NCBI RefSeq assembly: GCF_005405925.1
Contig: NZ_BJHV01000001.1
Span: forward strand, 5,146,001 to 5,210,000
Length of the DNA: 64,000 bases
Direction of reading: 5' to 3'
From: Streptomyces antimycoticus
GTDB lineage: Bacteria > Actinomycetota > Actinomycetes > Streptomycetales > Streptomycetaceae
Shown piece by piece: positions 26,622 through 36,985 of the stretch. Each line of letters starts with the position of its first letter. The stretch's first letter is position 1. The position numbers and the translations under genes were made by a program. The notes beneath the pieces were generated by a model. The model searched no databases and was not told where the DNA came from. It saw only the letters and a list, made by a program, of their open reading frames with translations.

Positions 26622-26780
26622 CGGAGTCCCGGCGGCGGGGCCGCCCCGCAGACCCCGCGCGTCGGCCCCAAGATCCCGCCGCGACGCCTCAGGAGCGCCG
26701 CTGTGACCTCCCCGGGGCGGCTCCCAGGGAGGCTCCCAGGGAGGCCACTGCCTCACAGCTCCAGAGGGATGCCGGCAGAT

Positions 26781-28253
26781 CTAGAGAGACGCCAGCAGAC
26801 CGGTGCGGTAGATCGTTCCGGCGCAGGCGCCGCCGATCGTCACGCTCGCCGCGGCCGGGTCGCCCGCCTCCGGTGTGTGGCTGACCAGGACGCTCGCGTC
26901 CTGCGGCTCACCGCCGTCGCCACCACCCGGCTCACCCGTGCCGGGGTTGTCCTGCGGCCCGTCCTGGGCCGGGTCCGTGGACGGATCGGGAGTCGGTGTG
27001 CCGGTGGTGGAGCAGCCGCTGGTGCCGCCGCCCGCCGCCGGGATCCAGGCGAACTTGACCTCGTACGCCTGGCCGGGCTTGAGGATGAGCGTGCCCGGCT
27101 GGAGGGACGGGTCGGGCAGCCCTGCCGCCGCGTCCCCCGCCGTATGGTCGACGACCAGGATCCGCGAGGCGTCCGCACCGCCCTCGGCACTCGCGCCCAC
27201 CGAGCCGCTGCCCTCGACCGTGCAGGCACTGTCCGAGATGTTCGCGACGCGGAACGAGCCGTAGACCCGCCCCTCGGCGTCGGCCGCTCCGACCGATCCG
27301 GCGCCACCGCTGGTGAGCTGGGCGCGGCTGCAGGTGGGCGAAGTGGCGTTCAGCGTGTTGGAAGGGTCGGGGGCCGTACCGCCGGAGCCGCCCTCCTCGT
27401 CGCCCTTCGGCGGCTTGTCCTTCCCCTTGTCCTTGTCCTTGTCGCCCTTGTCCTGCTCGACCGTGTCGGCGGGCCCGTCGGAGCCCTTGCCGCCACTGCC
27501 CTCGCCGTGCCGGCCGCCGCTGGTCTCAGGGGTGCGGTGGCTGCTGGCGGCATTGGCCGGGCGGTCGTCCGCGCCATTGCTGGTGGTCGCGACGTGCACC
27601 AGCGCCGGTACGGCCGCGCAGCCGAGCACCACCGCGGCCGCGGCCCCGACCAGGGCCTGGCGCCGCCGCGCACGGCGGGCGGGCACGGCGCGCCGCAGAT
27701 GGTCGAGGGAGTCGGAGGACGGTTCGAGATCGTCGACGGCGCGGTGCAGCAGCCGCCGCAGCGCCTCCTCGTCCTCACCGCCGGGCCCGTCGTCGTCAAG
27801 CTGAATCCGGAGGGGCGTCACCCGCCCCTGCCCGGACGCAGCGGACTCGCTGGTCCCTGCGGACCTGGTGGACGCCTCGGCCCCCGCGGGCCCCGTAGAC
27901 CTGCCGGACTCACCGGCCTCCGCAGACCCAGCGGACCCGCCGGACTCCTCAGCTCCCGTGGAATCCGCAGACCCAGCGGACCCGCCGGACTCCTCGGCCC
28001 CCGTGGAATCCGCAGACCCAGCGGACCCGCCGGACTCCTCGGCCCCCGTGGAATCCGCAGACCCAGCGGACCCGCCGGACTCCTCGGCCCCCGTGGAATC
28101 CGCAGACCCAGCGGACTCACCGGCCTCCGCGGACTCCGTCGGCTCTACCGGTTCCATCGGCTCCGTGGACTCCGCTGGTTCTCGGGATTCGGGCTCGTGG
28201 CCCGTCCGCCGCCCGGGATCGTCCGGGTCCGGCGTATGTGTGATGTGGTTCAT
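26781..28253 (-). CDS. Membrane-anchored partner of the sigma factor, with tandem repeats
   Basis: 490-residue protein of unknown family. Residues 1-140 are acidic, rich in Ser, Gly and Glu, and contain four perfect copies of a 15-residue unit (SAGSADSTGAEESGG) at about 47-106. Residues 143-198 form a helical segment (EEALRRLLHRAVDDL) ending in ARRARRR. One membrane helix follows (about 201-222), then a Lys/Asp-rich stretch (DKGDKDKDKGKDK) and an outer C-terminal domain with Cys pairs. Coupling to the sigma gene (ATGA at 28250-28253) and the single-pass layout suggest an anti-sigma or sensor role. No zinc-type anti-sigma motif is visible. Confidence 0.75.
   Translation of the reverse strand: MNHITHTPDPDDPGRRTGHEPESREPAESTEPMEPVEPTESAEAGESAGSADSTGAEESGGSAGSADSTGAEESGGSAGSADSTGAEESGGSAGSADSTGAEESGGSAGSAEAGESGRSTGPAGAEASTRSAGTSESAASGQGRVTPLRIQLDDDGPGGEDEEALRRLLHRAVDDLEPSSDSLDHLRRAVPARRARRRQALVGAAAAVVLGCAAVPALVHVATTSNGADDRPANAASSHRTPETSGGRHGEGSGGKGSDGPADTVEQDKGDKDKDKGKDKPPKGDEEGGSGGTAPDPSNTLNATSPTCSRAQLTSGGAGSVGAADAEGRVYGSFRVANISDSACTVEGSGSVGASAEGGADASRILVVDHTAGDAAAGLPDPSLQPGTLILKPGQAYEVKFAWIPAAGGGTSGCSTTGTPTPDPSTDPAQDGPQDNPGTGEPGGGDGGEPQDASVLVSHTPEAGDPAAASVTIGGACAGTIYRTGLLASL
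27925..28117. repeat. 45-bp in-frame tandem repeat (four copies plus a partial)
   Basis: Units at 27925-27969, 27970-28014, 28015-28059 and 28060-28104, then the first 13 bases of a fifth. Copies differ by one or two bases at most. The unit length is a multiple of three, so copy-number change would keep the frame. Confidence 0.95.
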
Positions 28254-28825
28254 GCCGGAGCCTCCATGGCGACGCGGAGCGCCGCGATGCCGCGCGAGCC
28301 GTACGCCTTGACCGAGCCGAGCGATATGCCCAGCGTCTCGGCCACCTGGGCCTCGGTCATATCGGCGAAGTAGCGCAGCACGAGAACCTCGCGCTGACGG
28401 CGCTGAAGTCCCCTCATCGCCTTGATCAGTTGATCGCGTTCAAGCTGTTCGTACGCCCCTTCCTCGGCACTGGCCATATCGGGCATCGGCTTGGAGAGCA
28501 GCTTCAGCCCGAGGATGCGCCGACGCAGCGCGGAGCGGGAGAGATTGACGACCGTCTGCCGCAGATAGGCAAGGGTCTTCTCGGGATCCCGGACTCTCTT
28601 GCGCGCCGAGTGCACACGGATGAACGCTTCCTGCACGACGTCCTCGCAGGACGCGGTGTCGTCGAGAAGGAGCGCGGCGAGACCCAGCAGCGACCGGTAA
28701 TGGGCGCGGTAGGTCTCGGTGAGGTGATCGACTGTGGTGCCCGCTGCCATCGCGTCGTCAGTGTCCTCGCGCCCTGTTGTGATGTGCGCGGGGCGGGCCG
28801 TCGGCCATGGCGCGATCACCGGCAT
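28250..28825 (-). CDS. SigE-family ECF RNA polymerase sigma factor
   Basis: ECF sigma factor. Region 2 (YRAHYRSLLGLAALLLDDTASCEDVVQEAFIRVH) and region 4 (GLQRRQREVLVLRYFADMTEAQVAETLG) are both complete. The N terminus is uncertain: in-frame ATGs occur at 28825 and 28750 (the latter MAAGTTVDHLTE, closest to the conserved core) and the frame remains open further up. Its stop overlaps the downstream membrane partner's start, the usual sigma/anti-sigma coupling. It lies next to asd/ask but is separated from them by about 500 bp. Confidence 0.88.
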   Translation of the reverse strand: MPVIAPWPTARPAHITTGREDTDDAMAAGTTVDHLTETYRAHYRSLLGLAALLLDDTASCEDVVQEAFIRVHSARKRVRDPEKTLAYLRQTVVNLSRSALRRRILGLKLLSKPMPDMASAEEGAYEQLERDQLIKAMRGLQRRQREVLVLRYFADMTEAQVAETLGISLGSVKAYGSRGIAALRVAMEAPA

Positions 28826-29342
28826 GCCACCTGGCGGACGCACGGGGCGTACCGCCGCGCCGCCGCGCCCTGGAACCGTTGCGATGCCGAATACCTCTGC
28901 CACGCCTGTTGGACACGCCGCCCCCTGTCAGGGTTGTACGCGCGAGGCACCGCTTTTGACGATGCGTTCAATGCCCCCATGCGCATCAATTCTTCCCCAA
29001 TGCCCCAGTTGTCCCCGCGCCCGCTTCGGGGCGGCTGGAAAGACGCTCCCCGCCCACTGCCGGTTGCAGCGGGCGGGGAGCGAATACGTCGATCAGATCA
29101 ACGGCCCAGCTCAGCTGGTCCAGGCCAGTGACATGCACACAGGATATTCACATCTGCCGGTCGACGCACTGGTGAAACGTCACTTTAAGACGGCCGCTCA
29201 CCTTACGGAGGCCCTGGACCCTCACTTGACCACGGATCGTCATCTGATGGCGGGGCCTACTTGGTGATGGGTCCTACATGGTGGTGGGTCCTACGTGGTG
29301 ACGTATCCCACTTGGTGGTGACGTGACAGGCCCTGCCGCCTC
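28826..29342. other. Intergenic region between asd and the sigma gene
   Basis: About 517 bp. It must hold the sigma-factor promoter and the end of the asd transcript. The asd-proximal part (about 29253-29330) has three degenerate copies of a 16-17-base unit of the form ggtcctacRtggtgRYg. No convincing small gene. Confidence 0.45.
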
Positions 29343-30434
29343 TCACCTCGCGGCGGCGCCGCCGGCCAGCTCCGCCGCGACGACCTCCGCGATCTGCGCG
29401 GTGTTCAGGGCCGCGCCCTTACGCAGGTTGTCGCCACAGACGAACAGCTCCAGCGCCCTCGGGTCGTCCAGCGACCGCCGCACCCGGCCCACCCAGGTGG
29501 GGTCGGTGCCCACGGCGTCGGCGGGGGTGGGGAATTCGCCCTCCGCCGGGTTGTCGCACAGCACCACACCGGGGGCGCCCGCCAGGATCTCGTGCGCCGC
29601 CTCGACCGTCACCTCGTTCTCGAACCGCGCGTGCACGGCCAGCGAATGCGTGGTGATCACGGGCACCCGGACACAGGTCGCGGTAACCCTCAGCTCCGGC
29701 AGCCCCAGGATCTTGCGGGACTCGTTGCGCACCTTGAGCTCCTCGGAGGACCAGCCGTCCTCCTTGAGCGAACCGGCGAACGGCACCACATTGAGCGCCA
29801 TCGGCGCCGGGAACGGCCCGGTGTCGCCCACCGCGCGCCGTACGTCCCCGGGGTGGGTGCCCAACTCCGTACCCGCGACCAGCGCGAGCTGCTCGCGCAG
29901 GGCGTCGATGCCTTCCTTGCCCGCACCGGAGACCGCCTGGTACGAGGAGACGATCAGCTCGCTCAGCCCGAACTCGGCGTGCAGCGCGCCCATCGCCACG
30001 ATCATCGACAGGGTGGTGCAGTTGGGGTTGGCGATGATGCCGCGCGGCCGGACACGGGCCGCGTGCGCGTTCACCTCCGGCACCACCAGCGGGACATCGG
30101 GGTCCATCCGGAACGCGCCGGAGTTGTCGACGGCCACCGCGCCCTTGCTCGCCGCGATGGGCGCCCACCGCGCCGAGATCTCGTCCGGTACGTCGAACAT
30201 CGCGACGTCGACGCCCTCGAACGCCTCCTCGCTCAGCGCGACGACCTCGACCTGCTCACCCCGGACGGTCAGCTTCCGGCCGGCCGAGCGGGGCGAGGCG
30301 ATCAGCCGGATCTCGCCCCAGATGTCGGCGCGCTCCGAGAGGATCGAGAGCATGACAGTGCCGACGGCGCCGGTGGCACCGACGACCGCGAGGGTGGGCT
30401 TGTCGCCCCCGGCGGCACCGCCATGACCGATCAT
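29343..30434 (-). CDS. asd: Aspartate-semialdehyde dehydrogenase
   Basis: 363-residue enzyme converting aspartyl phosphate to aspartate semialdehyde with NADPH, the branch-point step to Lys/DAP, Met and Thr. Evidence: the nucleotide loop [12 protein letters not shown], the catalytic Cys in NPNCTT, the substrate-binding [11 protein letters not shown] and the late His in [14 protein letters not shown]. Its ATG overlaps the ask stop (30431-30434), so the two enzymes are coupled. Confidence 0.95.
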   Translation of the reverse strand: MIGHGGAAGGDKPTLAVVGATGAVGTVMLSILSERADIWGEIRLIASPRSAGRKLTVRGEQVEVVALSEEAFEGVDVAMFDVPDEISARWAPIAASKGAVAVDNSGAFRMDPDVPLVVPEVNAHAARVRPRGIIANPNCTTLSMIVAMGALHAEFGLSELIVSSYQAVSGAGKEGIDALREQLALVAGTELGTHPGDVRRAVGDTGPFPAPMALNVVPFAGSLKEDGWSSEELKVRNESRKILGLPELRVTATCVRVPVITTHSLAVHARFENEVTVEAAHEILAGAPGVVLCDNPAEGEFPTPADAVGTDPTWVGRVRRSLDDPRALELFVCGDNLRKGAALNTAQIAEVVAAELAGGAAAR

Positions 30435-31711
30435 CGGCCAGTCCCTCCGTAAACCACCGCTTCGTCGCTGTCGCTGTCCAGGCCGAAGGCGCTGTGCACG
30501 GCGACCACCGCGTCCTTCACATCGTCGGCGCGGGTGACGACCGAGATGCGGATCTCGGAGGTCGAGATCAGCTCGATGTTGACCCCGGCGTTCGACAGCG
30601 CCTCGAAGAAGGTCGCGGTGACCCCCGGGTTGGTGCGCATTCCGGCACCGATCAGGGAGATCTTGGCGATCTGGTCGTCGTAGCGCAGCGAGTCGAAGCC
30701 GATCAGCGACTTCGCCTTGGTCAGCGCCTCCATCGCCCGGTGGCCGTCCGTCTTCGGCAGCGTGAAGGAGATGTCGGTCAGCCCGGTCGACGCGGCGGAG
30801 ACGTTCTGCACCACCATGTCGATGTTGATCTCGGCGTCGGAGATGGTGCGGAAGATGGCCGCGGCCTCACCCGGCTTGTCCGGCACCCCGACGACCGTGA
30901 CCTTGGCCTCGGACGTGTCGTGCGCGACCCCGGAGATGATCGCCTGCTCCATGCCTTCTTCTCCTTCTCCCGCTTCCGGCCGGTTGCGCACCCAGGTGCC
31001 CTGGTGGCCGGAGAAAGACGACCGTACGTGGATGGGGATGTTGTACCGGCGCGCGTACTCCACGCAGCGCAGGTGCAACACCTTGGAACCGCTCGCGGCG
31101 AGCTCCAGCATGTCCTCGTACGGAATCTCGTTGATCTTGCGAGCCTTCTTCACCACGCGCGGATCGGCGGTGAACACGCCGTCCACGTCGGTGTAGATCT
31201 CGCACACCTCGGCATCCAGGGCCGCGGCCAGCGCGACCGCCGTGGTGTCCGAACCGCCCCGGCCGAGGGTGGTGATGTCCTTGCTCTTCTGGGACACGCC
31301 CTGGAAGCCCGCGACGATCGCGACCGCGCCCAGCTCGAGCGCGTCACGGATGCGGCCCGGCGTGACATCGATGATCCGCGCTTTGTTGTGAACCGCGTCG
31401 GTGATGACTCCCGCCTGGCTGCCGGTGAACGACAGCGCCTCGTGACCGAGGTTTTTGATCGCCATGGCCAGCAAGGCCATGGAGATCCGCTCCCCCGCGG
31501 TCAGCAGCATGTCGAACTCGCGCCCAGTAGGAATCGGGGATACCTGCTCGGCGAGATCGATCAGCTCGTCCGTCGTGTCGCCCATCGCGGAGACCACGAC
31601 GACCACCTGGTGGCCGTTCTTCTTGGCTTCCACGATTCGCTTGGCGACCCGCTTGATGCCTTCGGCATCGGAAACGGAGGAGCCTCCGTACTTCTGCACG
31701 ACAAGGCCCAC
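30431..31711 (-). CDS. ask: Aspartate kinase (alpha and beta subunits)
   Basis: 426-residue aspartokinase. The kinase domain opens [12 protein letters not shown] and contains the substrate loop [15 protein letters not shown]. Two ACT domains follow (about residues 265-335 and 345-410), the usual site of Lys+Thr concerted feedback. The start is GTG at 31709-31711, preceded by GAGGAGCG. An internal ribosome site and ATG at 30952 would give the separate 173-residue beta subunit, made almost entirely of ACT domains, as in other actinomycete alpha2beta2 enzymes. Coupled to asd. Confidence 0.95.
   Translation of the reverse strand: MGLVVQKYGGSSVSDAEGIKRVAKRIVEAKKNGHQVVVVVSAMGDTTDELIDLAEQVSPIPTGREFDMLLTAGERISMALLAMAIKNLGHEALSFTGSQAGVITDAVHNKARIIDVTPGRIRDALELGAVAIVAGFQGVSQKSKDITTLGRGGSDTTAVALAAALDAEVCEIYTDVDGVFTADPRVVKKARKINEIPYEDMLELAASGSKVLHLRCVEYARRYNIPIHVRSSFSGHQGTWVRNRPEAGEGEEGMEQAIISGVAHDTSEAKVTVVGVPDKPGEAAAIFRTISDAEINIDMVVQNVSAASTGLTDISFTLPKTDGHRAMEALTKAKSLIGFDSLRYDDQIAKISLIGAGMRTNPGVTATFFEALSNAGVNIELISTSEIRISVVTRADDVKDAVVAVHSAFGLDSDSDEAVVYGGTGR
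30950..30966 (-). promoter_or_regulatory. Internal start for the aspartokinase beta subunit
   Basis: AAGGAG (complement of 30961-30966) lies exactly eight bases before an in-frame ATG (complement of 30950-30952), and the protein reads [12 protein letters not shown] from there. This is the position of the beta-subunit start in overlapping ask genes of this type. Confidence 0.7.
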
Positions 31712-32027
31712 GTGCGCTCCTCGCAGCTCTCAATAATGCGGTCGGCTCAGTTTAACGAGCGGCCGGAATTTACCTTCCCAATATCACATAGCGAGACGAA
31801 TGCCTCACAAAGTGATCAAGGAGGGCAAGGAGACAGAGGTCATCACGCGACGCATACGTCCATGCGTCCGCGAGATTCCCCGCATCCCTCCCACCCGCTC
31901 AGCGACGAACCCTTCCCCCTCGCCGCCGAAGCACACGGGAACGTAACCCAGCTCACAGGCTCGGATGGGTCGCGGGTCGCCCCCGCGGGCCGTTTCGGAT
32001 CTTCCCGCCGTCCGCTTCGGGCACGCC
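31712..32027. promoter_or_regulatory. ask promoter region
   Basis: 316 bp upstream of ask. The 31748-31800 part is markedly AT-rich for this genome (includes ggaatttaccttcccaatat) and is the likely promoter for ask-asd. No riboswitch or attenuator could be made out. Confidence 0.5.
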
Positions 32028-32693
32028 TCAGCGCGGCCCCGACCGCAGGCCGAGCGGCCCCGCGATCTCCGCCGCCATAACCCGGCCGGCCTCCTCCGCG
32101 AGTTCCTCGTCACCGCCCGCGTTGCTGTCCGTGTCCAGGCCGTCCAGCTCGTCCAGCGGGCTGTCCAGCCGTACGTGCGCGACCAGCGACTGCAGGGCGC
32201 GCAGGGCCGCCGAGGCGGTCGTCCCCCAGTTGGAGAGGTACGAGAACTGCCACCACCACAGCGCCTCGCTGATCCGGCCCTCGCGGTAGTGCGCCATCCC
32301 GTGCCGCAGATCGGTGATGATCCCGGCGAGATCGTCGGAGATCCGGCAGGCGACGGGCTGGCTGCGCGGCACGTACGGGTCGAAGACCTCCGAGTAGATG
32401 TCCACCGGCTCCAGCAGCACGGCGAAGCGCTCACGCAGCTCGTCGACGTCCGGCTCCGGGCCGACATCCGGTTCGTACCGCTCGTCCGGAACGAAGTCCT
32501 CGTGCGCGCCGAGCCGACCGCCCGCGAGGAGCAGCTGGGACAGCTCGAGGAGCAGAAACGGCACAGCGCTGTCCGGCTCGTCCCCCTTGGCGACTTCGGT
32601 GACCGCGACGATGAAGCTCTCGATCTGGTCGGAGATCTGGACCGCGAAGTCGTCCGGGTCCGGGTGGGCGTCGTGCAGCGTTGCGTCAGACAT
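32028..32693 (-). CDS. DUF5063 family protein
   Basis: 221-residue acidic protein starting [15 protein letters not shown]. Conserved-looking helices include [20 protein letters not shown], the aromatic-rich [15 protein letters not shown] and [16 protein letters not shown]. The ATG at 32693 is preceded by GGGAGAAG and overlaps the last bases of recR by 8 bp. This recR-linked family has no assigned function; the context suggests a tie to DNA metabolism only by association. Confidence 0.85.
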   Translation of the reverse strand: MSDATLHDAHPDPDDFAVQISDQIESFIVAVTEVAKGDEPDSAVPFLLLELSQLLLAGGRLGAHEDFVPDERYEPDVGPEPDVDELRERFAVLLEPVDIYSEVFDPYVPRSQPVACRISDDLAGIITDLRHGMAHYREGRISEALWWWQFSYLSNWGTTASAALRALQSLVAHVRLDSPLDELDGLDTDSNAGGDEELAEEAGRVMAAEIAGPLGLRSGPR

Positions 32694-33285
32694 CGAGAAG
32701 TCTTCTCCCTTCGAAGGCACGACCCAGCGTGACCTCGTCGGCGTACTCCAGGTCTCCACCGACAGGGAGGCCGCTGGCCAGGCGAGTGACCTTCAAACCC
32801 ATGGGCTTGATCATGCGCGCGAGGTACGTGGCGGTGGCTTCGCCCTCCAGATTCGGATCGGTGGCCAGGATGAGTTCCGTGACCGTCCCGTCCGCGAGGC
32901 GCCCCAGCAGCTCCCTGATCCGCAGATCGTCCGGGCCCACGCCCTCGATGGGGCTGATCGCCCCGCCGAGCACGTGATAGCGGCCCCGGAACTCACGCGT
33001 CCGCTCGATCGCGACGACGTCCTTCGGCTCCTCGACCACGCAGATGATCGCGGGGTCGCGGCGGGGGTCCTGGCAGACGCGGCACTGTTCGGCCTCGGCG
33101 ACGTTCCCGCAGACCGCGCAGAACCGCACCTTCTCCTTGACCTGGGTCAACGCATGCGCGAGGCGGCGGACATCGGTGGGCTCGGACTGCAGGATGTGGA
33201 AGGCGATCCGCTGCGCGCTCTTGGGCCCGACGCCGGGCAGCCTGCCCAACTCGTCGATGAGGTCCTGGACCACGCCCTCGTACAC
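32686..33285 (-). CDS. recR: Recombination mediator RecR
   Basis: 199-residue RecR. The helix-hairpin-helix is [17 protein letters not shown], the C4 zinc finger is [16 protein letters not shown], the Toprim domain includes [14 protein letters not shown] and the C-terminal segment is [15 protein letters not shown]. RecR acts with RecO and RecF to load RecA on gapped DNA. The GTG at 33285 gives the exact family length; an ATG twelve bases upstream has no ribosome site. It follows ybaB and is overlapped by the DUF5063 gene. Confidence 0.95.
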   Translation of the reverse strand: MYEGVVQDLIDELGRLPGVGPKSAQRIAFHILQSEPTDVRRLAHALTQVKEKVRFCAVCGNVAEAEQCRVCQDPRRDPAIICVVEEPKDVVAIERTREFRGRYHVLGGAISPIEGVGPDDLRIRELLGRLADGTVTELILATDPNLEGEATATYLARMIKPMGLKVTRLASGLPVGGDLEYADEVTLGRAFEGRRLLDV

Positions 33286-33575
33286 GCCTTCATCCAATCT
33301 CGCGCCGCCGCGCGGTGGCTGTCCTGCATATGAATATTCGGTTGCGCCGCGCCCTCACTGCCGGGACCGCCGTGGTCCCGCGGCCGGGCCCGGGGAACCG
33401 AATGGGCCCGGGGGAGCCATGGGGGCTCCCGTAGGCCCGAGGAACCCTGGGGACCCGGTGGGATTACGGAACCCTATGAGATGGGAGAGCCCGGGGACCC
33501 GAAAACCCAAGGAACCGAGAACCCGAGGATCCGGAATCCCGAGGACCGGGCCCGGGGACCCGAGAGATCCGAGGA
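33286..33575. other. recR-ybaB spacer with degenerate repeats
   Basis: 290 bp between two co-oriented genes. About 33360-33590 is built of irregular repeats of cccGRGG/ggacccg-type units on one strand. No gene recognised. Unusual for a spacer inside a conserved operon. Confidence 0.5.
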
Positions 33576-33911
33576 TCAGAACGGGAGCCCGGGCATACCG
33601 CCCAGCCCCTGGGCGAGCGGGCCGAGCTTCTGCTGCTGGAGCTCCTGCGCGGCGTTGTTGGCGTCACGGACGGCCGCGACGACCAGATCCGCGAGGGTCT
33701 CCGTGTCCTCAGGATCCACGGCCTTGGGATCGATGACCAGGCCCTGCAACTCACCGGAACCGGTCACGGTCGCCTTCACCAGGCCACCGCCCGCGGAACC
33801 CTCGACATGAGTCCGGGCCAGCTCCTCCTGGGCCGCGGCGAGGTCCTGCTGCATCTTCTGAGCCTGCTGCAGCAACTGCTGCATATTCGGCTGGCCACCA
33901 CCGGGGATCAC
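33576..33911 (-). CDS. YbaB/EbfC nucleoid-associated protein
   Basis: 111-residue YbaB-type DNA-binding protein: [20 protein letters not shown], then the strand-forming [22 protein letters not shown] and the helix [19 protein letters not shown]. The start is GTG at 33911. It forms dimers that bind and bend DNA, and in many bacteria it sits between dnaX and recR exactly as here. Confidence 0.93.
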   Translation of the reverse strand: MIPGGGQPNMQQLLQQAQKMQQDLAAAQEELARTHVEGSAGGGLVKATVTGSGELQGLVIDPKAVDPEDTETLADLVVAAVRDANNAAQELQQQKLGPLAQGLGGMPGLPF

Positions 33912-34040
33912 GGCTTCGCTCCTGGCGCTCGACAGTCGTTCTCTTCGATAGCCCGAGCCTACGTGCTCCCCGAGCGGCCTGCTCTACGCCGTACGGAGGA
34001 GACACGGCTACATCGGGCATGGGTGCGGGACCCACGCCTC

Positions 34041-36624
34041 CTACTCGTTGACGATCTCTTCGATCACCGTGGCACCGAGCTCGCGAACGATCAGGTCGTG
34101 CCCGCTGAGCGCGGTGTCGTCCAGGTCCGGATCGTCCTCGGCCGGCATGTCGTCCTCCAGCGCGACCCGCGGAGGCTCGGGCTCCCGGTACGCCGCCGCC
34201 TCGGGGGGCGGGCCCGCGTCCACGGCTCCGGACGGCGCGGCGGGAGCGGCCGGGGGCGGGGAGGCGGGAGCGGGCCGGGGCGCGGACTGCCGTGGCGCGG
34301 CGGACTGGCCACCGGGGCCGCCGCCACCGGGCCACTCCCGCCACCGAAGCCGCCACCACCGCCGAAGCCACCACCGCCGGGGGCGCCACCGCCTCCGCCG
34401 AAACCGCCGAAACCGGCGGAACCGCCCGCACCACCGGGGCCGGCCGGACCGCCCGGGCCGCCGCCCTGCTGTCCGGCGCCGCCCGAGGGGTCGACGATCG
34501 CCTCGATCCGCCACTGCACGCCGATGGCGTCCTGGAGCGCCTGCCGCAGGACGTCCTCGCTGCCACCGCCCACGAAGCTGTCGCGCGCGCCCGCATTGGA
34601 GAAGCCGAGCTGGAGGGTGGTGCCGTCGAAACCGGACACCGTCGCGTTCTGACTCAGCAGGATCCAGGTGAAGCGGCGGCGGTTCTTGACCGCCTCCAGG
34701 ATGTCCGGCCACATCTGCCGCACCTGCACGGCGCCCTGCGCCATGCTCGGCGCGCCCTGCGCGGGTGCGGAGGGCCCGGCGGACGCGGGAGGCGAGGTCG
34801 GCACGGAAGACGCGGTCGGCGCGGAGGGCGCCGCGGGCGTCTGCGCAGGTGAGCCGCCGCCCTGCCCCGGCGCGGCGGCCGTGGGCCAGCCACCGGGCTG
34901 CCGAGCGGGCGCCCCACCACCGGAAGCAGCGCCACCGCCGACATCGGAAACACCAGACGACCCGGACGCACCGGAACCACCAGAGGCACCAGAGGCACCA
35001 GACGCACCGGAACCACCGGACGCACCGGAACCAGGCGCCGAGGCGATGGGCCAGGCTCCGGGCCGCGATCCGCCGCCCTCCACCACAGCGGACTGGGCGC
35101 CCGAAGGCCATGCTCCGGGCCGCTGCCCGCCGCCGCCCTCCACGGGCGCGGCCGACGCACCGGCCTGCTGTCCTCCCTCTGCGGCGCCGCCCGAACCGCT
35201 GTCCGCGGCCGGCCGCGCACCCGCGGGCCACCCGCCGGGTGCCTCGGCGTCGCCCGGCCCGCCTGGCGCCTGCCCCTGCCCCTGGCCGGACCCTCCCCCG
35301 GCCATCGCCGCACGCGCGGCGGCCGGACCGGACGGCCCAGCGGCGGGGGGCGCGGCCGGAGCGTGAGCGTCGGGCCCCGGTACGTACCCCATGGCGGGCC
35401 CGGGCCCCACCGCCCCGGCGACGCCACCGCCACCGGCACCGGCTCCACCGCCCAGGCCGCCCGCGAGGGCCCCGCGCTCCAGCCTCTCCAGCCGCGACTG
35501 CACCGACCGCTCGTCGTCGAAGGCGGCGGGCAGCAGCACCCGGGCGCAGATCAGCTCCAGCTGCAGCCGCGGCGAGGTGGCGCCGCGCATTTCCGTAAGG
35601 CCCTCATTGACCAGGTCCGCCGCGCGGCTCAGCTCGGCTCCGCCGAAGACCGACGCCTGCGCCTGCATCCGCTCCACCACATCGGCCGGGGCGTCGATGA
35701 GCCCCTTCTCCGCGGCGTCCGGCACGGCGGCGAGGATCACCAGATCGCGCAGCCGCTCCAGCAGATCGGCGACGAAGCGCCGGGGGTCGTTGCCCCCTCG
35801 ATCACACGGTTGACGACCTCGAACGCCGCCGCGCCGTCGGTCGCCGCGAAGGCGTCCACGATCGAGTCGAGCAGCGAGCCGTCCGTATATCCGAGCAGCG
35901 AGGTGGCCATGGCGTACGTCACACCGTCGTCGGCCGCGCCCGCGAGCAGCTGGTCCATCACCGACATCGAATCCCGCACGGACCCGGCCCCGGCCCGCAC
36001 CACCAGCGGCAGCACCCCGTCCTCGACCGGGATCGCCTCGCGCCCGCAGACCTCTCCCAGATACTCGCGGAGCGTCCCGGGCGGCACGAGCCGGAACGGA
36101 TAGTGGTGCGTACGCGACCGGATCGTGCCGATGACCTTCTCCGGCTCGGTGGTCGCGAAGATGAACTTGAGGTGCTCCGGGGGCTCCTCGACCACCTTCA
36201 GCAGGGCGTTGAACCCCGCCGAGGTGACCATATGGGCCTCGTCGATGATGTAGATCTTGTAACGACTCGACGCGGGCCCGAAGAACGCCTTCTCCCTCAG
36301 CTCACGGGCGTCGTCCACACCACCGTGCGACGCGGCGTCGATCTCGATCACATCGATCGACCCCGGTCCGTTCCGCGCGAGGTCCTGGCACGACTGGCAC
36401 TCGCCGCACGGCGCCGGAGTGGGACCCTTCTCACAGTTCAGACAGCGGGCCAGGATGCGCGCACTGGTCGTCTTGCCACAACCGCGTGGACCGCTGAAGA
36501 GATACGCGTGGTTGACCCGGTTGTTGCGCAGCGCCTGCTGCAGCGGGCCGGTGACATGCTCCTGCCCGATGACCTCCGCGAAGGTCTCGGGGCGGTAGCG
36601 GCGGTACAGCGCGAGGGACGACAC
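34041..36624 (-). CDS. dnaX: DNA polymerase III gamma/tau subunit, broken by two apparent frameshifts
   Basis: Clamp-loader ATPase. From GTG at 36624 (VSSLALYRRYRPETF) it shows Walker A GPRGCGKTTSAR, the C4 zinc module (CLNCEKGPTPAPCGECQSC), DEAH-like IIDEAHM and SRC-like TIRSRTHHY. The first frame ends at 35737 with a nonsense tail. Inserting one base in the C run at 35793-35797 (plus strand) restores VIEGGNDPRRF and joins the central frame (LLERLRDLVILAAVPD). A second one-base loss near 34327-34340 is needed to enter the last frame, which ends DLIVRELGATVIEEIVNE at 34041. The linker is very rich in Gly, Pro, Ala and Ser. dnaX is essential, so sequencing errors are the likely cause. Confidence 0.88.
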
Positions 36625-36695
36625 GCTTACGACGATATCGGGGACGACCGACAACCGGACCACGCCCGCATCCCCGCACCCCCCGCAGGCGCAAA

Positions 36696-36788
36696 GCGCC
36701 CCCCACGCACCCACCAGAGCCCACTTACCCTTGCTGCCTTCCGGCCCTGGGGGAGTTCGGTGAGATAGCGCCACGTGAGGGGCTGCGC
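36696..36788 (-). ncRNA. ffs: Small signal recognition particle RNA (4.5S-type)
   Basis: On the minus strand the conserved apical domain reads CCGGAAGGCAGCAAGGG (core at 36733-36742), the invariant GGAA tetraloop and Ffh-binding motif. Flanks pair: 5' GCGC..CCCC..ACG with 3' CGU..GGGG..GCGC, giving a rod of about 93 nt. A GGCGC-AAA-GCGCC hairpin overlaps the 3' end (36688-36700) and may terminate it. It lies 70 bp upstream of dnaX, a common arrangement in actinomycetes. Exact ends are estimates. Confidence 0.88.
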
Positions 36789-36871
36789 CCCACCTTAGCG
36801 GATCGACCGGGGTACGAACGACTCCGCGGGTGCCCCTTCTGGTCGTGGACCGTTTTCGGCCAGGATCCGCG

Positions 36872-36948
36872 ATGCGCGATGCGGGATGCGGGATGCGCGA
36901 TGCGCGATGCGCGATCCGGGATGCGGGATGCGGGATACGGGATGTGAG
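36872..36948. repeat. 7-bp tandem repeat (eleven units)
   Basis: Eleven uninterrupted heptamers of consensus atgcgSg (variants atccggg, atacggg, atgtgag), between the SRP RNA and the transporter gene end. Confidence 0.9.
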
Positions 36949-36985
36949 ATTCGGCCGGAGGCCGGTGGGGCGGCCCCGGCAGGCG

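Noticed and set aside
35780..35800. Programmed dnaX frameshift making gamma
   Set aside because: The run is five G/C rather than an A-rich slippery heptamer, the early product would lose the end of the clamp-loader core, and a second lesion downstream needs the same repair.
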